Shown here piece after piece: positions 10,879 through 22,000 of a stretch of 64,000 nucleotides of DNA (positions within the stretch are counted from its first letter, which is position 1; each line of letters begins with the position of its first letter). The notes beneath the pieces are model-generated. The model was given only the letters and a program-made list of their open reading frames with translations, did not search any database and was not told the origin of the DNA. This DNA comes from Phlebotomus papatasi. Its lineage: Eukaryota > Arthropoda > Insecta > Diptera > Psychodidae. The DNA is taken from the NCBI RefSeq assembly GCF_024763615.1, contig NC_077224.1:59778712-59842711 (forward strand). The letters are read 5' to 3'. Both the position numbers and the translations under genes were made by a program.

Positions 10879-12445
10879 TCTCCTTTTGGCCCTTTTCTAA
10901 TGAGCGAAATAAATTGACTCGAGAATTTCTAATATTATGATCGTTGTTATTATAGAAGAACGGAATTTTCCAAAATTCCTAACCAAGAATTCCAGTGCAA
11001 TGAGTATAGAATTTTTCCTGCAGATTGATAGAAAATGTCTGAGAATGGCCTAGAAAATTTTAGTGTAAAAATATTTGAGAATTGGGGTATTGCAATTGGT
11101 AATAGCGTTCGGCTCTTGAGTGGTGTGACCCGGTGCAAATGATTGAAGCGTCTGAATGGATATATTTCACGAAACACTGTAAACGCTGTAAACTGTAATA
11201 AATTTGTAAACTGAACTATGTGCGAAATGGCAAAAATAGCCCAGTACATCAAAGAACATATAAATAAATAAAAAATATTTGGGAATTTTTCTATTGGAAA
11301 TCTTATAGAATTCCATGAGATAATTCAATTAGAAGTTTCTACTAAAATGATCTGGGGCAGAAAATTCAATTTTTCAGTAAGTACAAGTAAGTATAATTTT
11401 TCAGTAAGTAAGTAATTTCAGTAAGAATAAGGCTGTAAGTAATTTTTTTTCTTTTGGTCAAATAAATTTATTGATATATCTTGCAAGAGATATTGCTTTG
11501 GTAAACAATTAACGGGGATAAATTTTTAATTTAGTAGTACAGCAAAGTTAAAATATAACCATGAAAATGATTATGGCTAGCTAGCAGTCACATACACAGT
11601 TTCTGCACCTAACCTGTTCTTAATTTAACAAGGGGTAACTCATAAACAATCAGAGTTTCCGGTTTCCGGAAACTTCCCGTTGCCCAAAATAATATGTAGG
11701 TTCTTCGTTTTCCCCAAGTCCTCCCTGAAAATATTCATGGATTAATCTGTATTCCCTGAAAAACTTATGTTAGCACTAGTTTCTCCCCAACAATGAACCC
11801 CCCATTGATATTTGAAATTTGATTTGACATAATAAATGTCTTTCGGAGCGGAGACGATTTTAGTTCAATTTTAATTTAAGTTATGTTCATCTGATTTCGT
11901 CTTTTTGCTCCCCTTTCCATGCGTCCATCGCTGTCTTTGCGTTGATTCCAGCCTCCAGGACTAAACGATGGAAATATCTCTTCGCAGGCTGTATGTTATT
12001 TGCTAGAATATCATTATTACATTTGTTTTGGGAATAGGTAGGCCAGATAGAATTGAGAGAGAAAGAAAGACCACTTCCGAGCCAAAGGCTGTTTCTCCTA
12101 AGAGCATTCCTAGTGTAAGCCTGTTAGTTACCTCTTCAGGAGGGGTATCGTAGAGAGGATTAATATTGAGAGTTAGTTCATGTTAGATTGTTGTAGGGAA
12201 TAGATCGTTGGGGGAACGCTGAGGATTCTAGTCTAGAAAAATTCCTAGCGGCCAGGGCACTCATTCACGCGATTTCCTTAAGGGCTTCACCCATATAGAT
12301 TTCATGACTGATGTAACATTTATGAGTTCCCCAAAAAAATGTGTAATCCTCGAGATCACTAAAAAAAATTTGGATTTAAATCAAGCTTTAAAGAAGCAAA
12401 TTAGATGCTAATTAAATGCCTTTATAGTTCCAGAAAAATTTCAGT

Positions 12446-12510
12446 GGATTCGAACCCGGGGTCCTTACATTGGAGCGTGCACACTACCTCTTTACCTACT
12501 AATTGCTTCG
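12446..12510 (-). ncRNA. tRNA-like / tRNA-derived SINE head
   Basis: On the minus strand the sequence contains GGTTCGAATCC, a perfect pol III B box (12456-12446), preceded by AAAGAGGTAGTGTGCACGC, which resembles the A-box side of a tRNA. The spacing of about 30 bases is near normal, but acceptor stems do not pair convincingly, so it is more likely a SINE or tRNA relic than a working tRNA. Confidence 0.4.
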
Positions 12511-12622
12511 AAAATTTTAATTAAAAAAAAATCACAAATTATCTTATCAATACTGTTATAGATGTCTACCTAAACGGCAGAATTCGAATTGTGCAAATCG
12601 ATGTGCAAAAGTCAGAGTGACT

Positions 12623-12630
12623 TATATAAA
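12623..12630 (+). promoter_or_regulatory. Possible TATA box for PDE2A
   Basis: TATATAAA lies about 415 bp upstream of the PDE2A start codon, followed at 30-40 bp by a pyrimidine-rich stretch. In AT-rich DNA such motifs arise by chance, so support is weak. Confidence 0.2.
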
Positions 12631-13043
12631 GTGAACATTGAACATGCTCTCCTTTTATTTATAAACTCTTGGTGTAAAATGGAAAGAGAGCGAGTAAAAT
12701 GTTATCTCGTGAACTTTTCTCACTGCGTGCGTCGCGATGAGGCAGTCGGAAGAGAGTTTTCTCCCATTCAGCATCTCTTTTGCCTCATTCGTGTGCGAAA
12801 TGTGAATGGAAGAGGCTGTGAATCCCTATCGAGACCACGAAAGTGCTATTTAACTCCACTTGAACTAGAAAAAAAACGTTAATTTTCGTGATAACAAAAA
12901 TTGTTGCTTCCACTTTGGATGTTGACTGTGGATTTGTGAGGGCGCAGAGAGTTGTTGGGGCCCCCAATTGACCCTGGGTGGAAGAGACAAGAGTTGGGGT
13001 TGTGAGATTACGACGAAGTTGTGTATTGAAAAAGGTGTTAGCC

Positions 13044-16000
13044 ATGTCAGTGGATGAGAGTGTTGGTGAGGAAATTGGCGGTAAAATGTGTCCCATGAAA
13101 CTCATTGAGGAGTTATCATACGCCGGAACGGATTCCATACAATTACAGCAAGTTGTGAATCAGTATGTGAGTACCCACTTTTTTTTTAAACTCATTTTAT
13201 CTATATATAAACTTCTGTTTCCTTATCAACGACGCAAGACAAATAGATTTTTGTTTAGATGCGGTTTTTTCTATCAAAATCATTGCAATTTAATAGAAAC
13301 AAAATTTATTCTAGTGATTTAAAACTTTTGCACTTTTAATTAGTTTCGCAAACCCAGATTTATAAAGTTCTGAGTGAAAAGTTAAACCATAAAGCACTAA
13401 AAACTTTTCAATGCACTCATAATTTTTCAAGAATGTTCAAATTAGAGAAGAAGTGCAATAGAAGAGTAACTTTGACGAAAATTAAAATGCAATTAAATTA
13501 GAAATTATATTACTTCGAGTTTTCCAAAGACCCTAAAATGAATTTTCATTTAGTATATTCTTTAGGAAATGTTTTGCACTTGAAAAAAAAATGAAATGTT
13601 TAAAGTGCAAAAATTTCTTGAATGTATAGTCACGTATTTAACACTTTGCAGGAAAAGCAAAAAATTAGCACGTTTTGCTTTCCGTTTCTGAAATAGAATC
13701 TCTTTTTCTTTCTATTCAGATTTTTCCCTCGCTTTTTAGATAAGCATTTTAAGTTAAATATTTGCTTCAAGTTTGAGATAAAGTAAGCTTTAAGCTTTTA
13801 GAGCTTTCAAATATTTAGTGTCAAAGTTAAAGATGTCATATTGTGGGTTAAAGGTTATTGACGCTTTAATATTACAAGCTCACTTTGACATTTTCAGCAT
13901 TTAAAAGGTTGAAAAAAATCCTCGTGACAGGATTTAAAATTTTCAGTTTCTGCGTTTTTACTCAAAAGCTTAAAAAAATTATATTTGAAAATAAAAGACG
14001 CTTATCGAATAAAAAGTTGATTTAAATATCCATTGCCTAAAGCTAAAGATTTCGTCCGACGGTTTCATTGATTATTATCGTATCTGAATTTGTTTAGTGC
14101 AGTCGAGCTTCTCAATATGAACAATATTTTCCGAAATCTAACGGAGTTCATGTCAAATTTAAAAATACCTTCAGAGAATATAATAAAATATTTTATTAAT
14201 AAATAAATAAAAATTGTTTAAGAAGTTAATAAATACGATAATGTTGAGGAAACACCAATAATGGTTCTATTTTTTAATTCATATTCCACGCAAAATTTTC
14301 TTCACATAACCTCAAATTTTACCTTTTAAGTACAGTCTTTGTTGCAAAATGTGACGTTTGTATTGTGGTTTGCACAAAATGCAGATACGACAGCGGTAGA
14401 TGCACTCGAATATTTGTATAACCGGGGTGTCATAATATTAATACTTTCTGAGCTGCGAGAATGGTAAAAAAAAGATGGCAAGTGTTTTATCTTGCCGCTC
14501 TACTGCTTACAAAGTTGGCAGTCATGAAATCGCTCGAAAACTGACCGAATCACAGTTGGTAACGCATAGAAAATTATTCGAATTGCTTTTCAGATGGTTC
14601 AGAAAATGTAGATGATCGTCGTGATCGTCCATTTTACTGATATTCCACTGGAGTGCATTCTTTCTAAAAAAAACGTAGTTTTAATTTAAAATTGTTTAAT
14701 TTAAAGATGTTGAATTTCAAGATGTTGAATTTAAAAATTGCTGAAGTTTTATGTGTAAACTCAAAAATTGTTGAATTCTGTTTATGTTGAATTTTCATTT
14801 CATTTCGAAGATTTTGATTTTTTGCCTCTTTAGACATTTCTAATGTTTTTCTGTACTCGGGATATCCCCCCCCCCCCCAATGCGAAATGATTACATCTGA
14901 TGCTCGAATCTTCACGATATACTTATTATACATATAAATATTTGATGTTCTATATGACTTTTTCCCAATGAAAAGCACCTCGACTGAAGTATAACTCTCA
15001 AAAGGAAATTCAACAATTTTTACACAACTTTTGTTTAAAAATTCAAAAACTTTAATATAATAAAAACTATAATCATACTATAATGGTGGTATTTTTTTAA
15101 ATTTCTTCAACAGTTTTAAGTCACGAAACACTGTTGAAAAATTTTTATTACTATAATTGTAAGAAATTTTACACAGATCGCAATTAAATAATTAATTTAT
15201 CCGATTTCACACTATTATCGTGTTAAAATTTTACACATTTTCAAATTAAACAACATTGTTGAAATTTTTTTAAACTATAATAGTGGTAATTTTCAATCAC
15301 ATGACAATAAATTACCAAAATGTTGTGTATTTTTTTAAACATTTTTAAATTAAACAACTAAAATCGTCGATTTTGCACTATTATAGTAGTAAAATTTTAC
15401 ACATTTTTTTACTGCGCATTTAAAATTTTGCATACTATACAATACACCTGTCCTTCCCCCTTTTCTTAAACTTAATATTAATATTACATGTGACACCACG
15501 GTAAGAATATAATATTAAAGATTTTCTATTTTGCGTGAGACTGATTTTTAAATTAAAGAAATTTAAAAACAATCAAAAAATTAAAATCCATTTCAGTTTA
15601 TTTATTGCAGAGTTTTGTGCATTTTAATTTACAACATTGATAAGAAATTTTACACTTTACAATTAAAATTTTTAACATAAGAAAGTCAAGGAGTTGGACT
15701 CCTTCCAGATGCGTCAAGGGGTGCAATCCTTTCAGGACAGGAAAACACAAAATTCTTTGCCAAGTTTTCGACACTTTCACGCGCCTTCCTCGTGGTCAAA
15801 TTTGTGATTTGTCTCTGAAATTTTGTCCACACGTCTATCCACTATTCTAATTGAGAATTTATAGGGAAAATTGGGAACTCTTCGCGGCTTCTACTTCCAA
15901 CTGTTGGCTATCAATGTCTAAGAAGGAGCACATGCGACGAATTTCCAATTTTCAAATTACAGATTTGACCACTACTGAGGAAGATTCGTTGAAGCGTTGA

Positions 16001-19000
16001 AAGCTTTGGCAAAGAATTTTGTGTTTTCTTGTGCTGAAAGGATTGTACCCCCTAACACATCCGGAAGGACTCCATCTCCTTGACATTCTTACGCTATTGC
16101 TGCCGTCAGTAATCTAGCAAAAATTAAATTTTTTAAAAAAGAATAATATTTATTGACTTCTTTATTTCGATTTAAAGTTTAGGGATCTATACCTTGCATA
16201 TAGCGCATATAGCATTTTTTCGGATTCCTCAGAGAAATGTCTCAATAAATATTGAATTTCCTTTCTTATTCGAAAGGAAACCCAAACCCCAAAAATAAAT
16301 ATTTTAGAATTTTTGCGACAAAAAAAAGGGAAAATATTTCCAATGATGATGATATACGTATATTTAAAGGCTGGCGCCCTCGAATACTGACCACTTTCTA
16401 TAATTTTAATAAAGATTTGCAACTTACACTTTTGACTTTCGAACAAAGAAATTAGTAATAAAAGGATTAAAATGTTAGTAATAATCCATTTAAGTTTTAC
16501 AAATCAAATTAATTCTCTTTTGCTAATGAAAGAGTTAAATGTTTTCGATAAAAACTTTAACGTGCTCTTTTACCCTAGAGCTTAAATACTGAAAAAAAAA
16601 TTACAGGAAAAAGAAATTAGAGATCATAAATGGGTCATTGGAAGTATTTTAATTTTTTTTTGTTTTTCATTGAGTATTTTATTCACGAAGACTAAAAAAC
16701 AGAATGTTTTCTCTAATTTTTTTTTTTCAATATAATAAAAGTATGCTTAAATCAATATATTTAGTGTATTAAAATAATTTATTAAGCTATATTTTCCGAA
16801 ATTTTCATTCAAAAATGTTAAATATTCAATCGTTGGAACCTGATTTTCGGAGGCTTAAAAAAGACTTTGTAGGAATCACGATTACTCAGAATAGATTCAT
16901 CTGAAGTAAAATAAACCAAATACTTCTTATTAAAAAATGATAAAAGATTCAATTAGACTAGATTATTATAAAATTGAAAGAAAAATTAATTTTGGACTTT
17001 TGGAAGAATTTTATATTAAAAAATTGCCATTTTCGGCGTATTTTACATCACGTTTCATCTTGTAAAATAAGTTGTGATCAAGGAAATAAAAAATCTTTCG
17101 TTTAAGTACTAGTTTATTTCATCTAATAACAGGAAATATTCTATTTTTTTGAGGAATCCACTATGAGTTAATCGTTACAACTGAAACCGTAAAGTGAGTT
17201 TGAGAAAGGTTTCTGTAAATTAGGCTCCAAAACCTCTGATTTTTTTTTTTAAATTTTAAACGAAAATTGTACTTTTAGGCTTAAGACTTTAAATTACATT
17301 TTTTATTGTAATAAAAATATATATTGACAGAAAATATGCTGTTTTTTTAGTGATACACATAATCCCTCTACCCTATTCACATTCAATTTTCTAAGTGTTA
17401 TGTCAGAAGATAGTAGACTCTCAATAGAAAAAATGCAATATTCCGAATTTGAGTATATACATTAAAAAGCATCTTTAAAAAAAATACCTGCTCTTGGACA
17501 CGATGATTCATCAATTAATTCCAATGTAAAAATTGGCAAGTTAATTAATAAAACTTTCACCTTCCCCTTAATCTTGTGTCAGTTGCCGAAATATTGCAGT
17601 CGTTCAAACACGTCGAAAATATCCAATCATAAAAGTGTGATAACTAATAATTCAGTTTCACATACCATAAATGAAAAGAAAAAAATATTTTTCAGATATG
17701 TTTATTAGTAAAAATTCTCAACAAACTCGCCTTTCATAAATGAATTTACAATGCTTCCTTCAGAGAACTATATCTTAATGCAGTTTACGTTTTTGAACTT
17801 TCAATATTTATAATGAAAGAAATAGTGGAAACTTTATATTATATAGGAGCAATGTCTTGGCAGAAGCAAAAGCACTATTTCTAGATATGCATTATTAAAT
17901 ATTCCTCTTTTGTTGAAATGAAGTTGTCAATCCCATGCCCCGTGAAATATAGTGCAATGAAGCTCAATGAATATTCAAATAGTTTTTAAGGCAAAAAAAT
18001 GTATTGACTTAAAGGATATTGAAACTTGAGAGACTTGTTTCATTGAGCGATTGCTCTACTCCTTCATATATTACGAGTCTTAATTTTATTTTATTTATTT
18101 TAGACTTTATTTTATATAGTTTTTTTATACAATATTGAAATTTAATTATTGCATCTAATAAAATGCAAGTAGTACAGCGTGTCCACGACAAGATTGTTCC
18201 AAATGATTTGATATTTTTATGACAAATGTCACTAGCTCCGCATTTTCATTGTACGTAAGCATTGTAACACGTGTTTTTACCTTTCTTTTGGTGAAACTCT
18301 CATCAAATTCTGTTCATTTTTCACTGAGATACGAAATAATAATGGAAAAGAGAAGGAAACTGATCGTATACACATATCTAAAAAATCCTGGAATCAATCA
18401 CGCGGACCTTGAAAAACTCACAAATACTTCACGCCAGACCGTCCGGAGGCTGATTCTTTGATTCTTCTGGCCGATCTGGTCGATCGGACCGCCCCCCGAT
18501 CTTCTGACCAGATTTGTCGTCGTGGCATTATTCAAAAGCAACCAAAGAATGGTATGAGAACGACGTTCGTTATGTATCCAAGGAGATGAATCCGCCAAAC
18601 AATCCAAATCTCCGTCCAGTTGAAACATATTGAGCTATTATCAAATACGATCTGAAGAAGAAGGCTAAACGCGTCTAGAACATCGAGGACTTCGAGAAAA
18701 ATGGAATGAAACAATCAAAAACCGCGGTGATAATCTTGTACAGACATTGATGGGAGGACTCAAAAAGAAGATACGAGATTTCGCCAATCAAATATTTGAA
18801 TAAAAAACTAATATATTTAATAAATCTACAATGAAAAGTTTCAAAAACTATTTTTTTTTGTAATATTACATAGACTTTATTATTTAAGCATTTTTCTTGA
18901 GAACAATCTTATCGTGCACACGTTTTAATAAGACATATTTTCATTAATCAATTTTCTCTTAAGGATAGATGTTCAAATTTTATATCCCAAATGATACAAA

Positions 19001-22000
19001 ATATGATGCCAATATGACATAAGCTCTGAAAGTGCCAAGAAATCTTCCTTTGACTCTATAATAACATCTTTGAAGAAGATCTGACATACTTAACCAGTGC
19101 TACAACCATTTGCTGGTCTTGTCCTGACTCACGCTCACCTGTCTCCTTATCAAACCATCTAAACCACTTCCAATGTTGCAATTTAGCCAGAAATACGAAA
19201 GGCACCGCCGACATAAAAATTGGCCACGCCACTTTTTATACTATATTTTTAACATTTTGAATTTGATAGTTAAATAAAAAGAAATTTTCAAGTGATATTA
19301 AAAAAATAATAATTAAGAATTAGACGTCTTGAAGATGTCTCTTGGTTTATAATAATATGAAGGAGCTTTTTTTCCATGTTTTGATCTGGAGGTTGGATAC
19401 CAGAGGTAAGATGGCAGTGGACACGATAAGCTAATAATTTTATTTTATTTCTTTTCTGCAGTACTTTTCGATTAATAAATATCTATCAATTATCACATTT
19501 TCAACAGAATATGTCAATTTTAATGCAAGTTTTTTTTTTAAATAAAAGTATTAGATTCTAAATAAATACAATGTCTTTCTATTTGGTCATCTATTATTAT
19601 CGAACTTTGTAACGCTAAAATAAAATGGTATTTAATATTTAAAAAAGAACATGCTTTCGTGAATTAGATAATTTGTTCTCGCAAAGCGTCAAGTAGAAAC
19701 TTTGAATTTTTCACGGAAAAGAATTAAGAACACTATATAAATACTGTATTTCCCTACCAATTTCAGCAAGGTTGGACTTGTTAAAAAGGTCTTGGGATTT
19801 TGGACAATTTTAAACTGATTCTAAGCAGATTGACAATTATTTTTCAACCAAAACGTGATTATTACTTTTATGCAATTTTAGGAAAATTATAAAGGAATTG
19901 TACAAAATTTCGGCCAGCTTGCAATTTCGACAATGTTCCCCAAACTCCCAAGAATTTTTAGTTTTCGTAAAATAAAAACAAAAAATGTCGCTTCGACGAA
20001 GGTAATGATGTGCAAAATGCTTTGGACGAATTCTGGAAGGGCAAGGAACTATGAACATCAAGATGGTCGAAATATTACCAAAACCTATTTCTATATTTTT
20101 ATTCATTAGGGGAGACTGGGGCAGAAAGTTACAAATCGAAAATTTCAAAATTCAATATCTGCCAAGATGAATAAGATAGCGGCTTCAATTTTTTTCCATA
20201 GACAGCCTCCATAGGTCTTCTTTAATGTCGTAAGTTTGTTAGAATTTGAACAAGGAATTTAGAAATTAAAAAATATCGAAATTTTTATCCCTATTTTTGA
20301 AATATTTTCCGTGCAGAAGATATCAATTATTAGCTACTTATATTAAATTTGATGCACTGGTCAATATTTCCCAAATTATCTGGATATTCTTTGAATACGA
20401 ATCTGATATCTATTATAGAATTTTACAAAGATTCTTTTCTCCAGAAATCCTTTTATTAAAAACGACCACTTGGGGCAAAAAGTAACAAAAGCTATGGAGC
20501 AAAAAGTAACAAAAACCGAAACAATTTCTGATGTTCCACGGTGAAAAGAAACGTGAATGCTATGTGTCGCCGCTTGTTGTTTGCATTGGTCAAATGATTT
20601 GCAGTCTTTTGTGTGTTTTTTTGTAAAATAGCTTAAAGTATGCTTTTCTCGCTCAGATAGAGAAAACGGTATTTTACAAAGGTGTAGAAAAATAAATTTC
20701 CTATGAAAATATGTCATCTAGGTATTTTACTTAAATTTTCGGAATCCCATAATAAAGCGAATCAGAATGTTATAGTATCTTATGCCTGATACTTTTTGCC
20801 CCAGTTTCCTATACACAATATAAAGATTTTCTAAAATGAAAAATAGAGCAGTACAGGAGAAACTTAAAATATTTGTGAAGATTAGAGTCAATCAAAAATA
20901 CCGATGTTGACAATGTATGAACTATGTATTTTCTGAAAGGTCCATAATGGATGCTAATAAAGGATTATTATTCGTTTTATTCATTTTAAATTGTATTAAG
21001 AATGATTTTAGAGAAAATAAGGGCGATAAACTGTCTACAAGCTTCCAAGCAACACTCCTTAAAAAGACGTAACAAAAAAAATCAATTTGTATTAAAAATA
21101 TTTACATTTCGAACTTAAGACTTTGGCGCTTGCATGCAATTACGCCGGAATTTGGTACAGTTGCCCTATATAATTTATAAATTGGTTTAAATTCTTTGTG
21201 GCTATAATTTTCGCGGACATTCATTACAATCTCTTTCGTGTATATTTGGATTCTAGAACAATTTTTTTTAATCTTAACAAATTATGCAATCTTCTCTTGA
21301 GGTATAATATTTAGGTTTTACTATTCAAAATGGCATTGTAGCCAAAGTTTGAAAGCCTGCGTTGAAAAATTGTAAAATTGAAATTAATATGTAAAGGGTC
21401 AAAGTTATGACTGGTGATATTTCTTCTGAAATTTATTCCTTGTCCCCAAGTGAAAAGTTGCAAAATGTCAATTGTATAATTTGCACCAGGAATCTTCTCC
21501 ATCAAACCATCCCTTTTCTTGGGGGGATTTGCATAATAATGTGAAAAGATACGCTGGGGTTCAAATTGTACAAGGATCGATTTCACATAAATATATAAGC
21601 ATCCAATTTATATCTCTAAAATGTTACCATCTTTTTTCTTTCTTCTTTTGATAAAAGTTAAAGGACGTAACAGGAGCTCATGTGGCTTTTCTCATGCCAC
21701 TTATTCCTACCAGTGAAGAGGGTCTTCTCCAGGTAGTCGGAGGACGAGCATTGGATAAAGAAATTCGATTTTCGGTGGGTCCTCTTATCCAGCAGAGATT
21801 TTAAGTCTCTGAGGAGCTTTTCCTATTCAAAGCCCTTTTTTCCTGTTGCAGGTAACATCATCCGATATTGAAAATTTTTCAAAGAGTGGATTTCCCTTTT
21901 CTGTCAATAATCAGCACAATGATTTTTCAGAGATGATTGAACAGGTAATGCCATATTCTTATAAATATAAATCATATATTATTTACTTTGCTCTTTTTGC

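Larger units (their letters stand above)
9782..13043. other. Intergenic region between VPS54 and PDE2A (head to head)
   Basis: Contains the VPS54 promoter region with a CRE palindrome at 9925, a palindrome AAAATTGATAAAATCAATTT near 10324, an unassigned open frame at 10627-10878 (minus), GTAAGT-type short direct repeats near 11380-11440, a tRNA-like sequence at 12446-12510, and the probable PDE2A leader from about 12650. The frame that becomes PDE2A opens after a TGA at 12969. Confidence 0.7.
13167..21657 (+). other. PDE2A intron 1 (8.5 kb)
   Basis: Donor TAT|GTGAGT, acceptor AAAAG|TTAAAG. The acceptor lacks a long pyrimidine tract close to the AG but has one 10-20 bp further up. The intron holds a run of 13 C near 14866, AT-rich degenerate repeats at 15000-15410, a foldback element at 15677-16092, a broken mariner-type transposon at 18173-18927 and a nested MITE pair at 19890-21168. 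The remaining stretches 13170-14850, 16100-18170 and 18930-19880 show nothing recognisable apart from a fragment of the GTATCTGCATTT foldback family near 14370-14415. Confidence 0.8.

Noticed and set aside
12589..12882. 97-codon plus-strand frame before PDE2A
   Set aside because: It is out of phase with PDE2A and has no domain or splice signal; it fits 5' leader or chance.
12978..13043. Upstream extension of PDE2A exon 1
   Set aside because: The frame opens after TGA 12969 and has only a GTG before ATG 13044.
14866..14878. Run of 13 C
   Set aside because: Plain homopolymer, possibly length-variable or a sequencing artefact.
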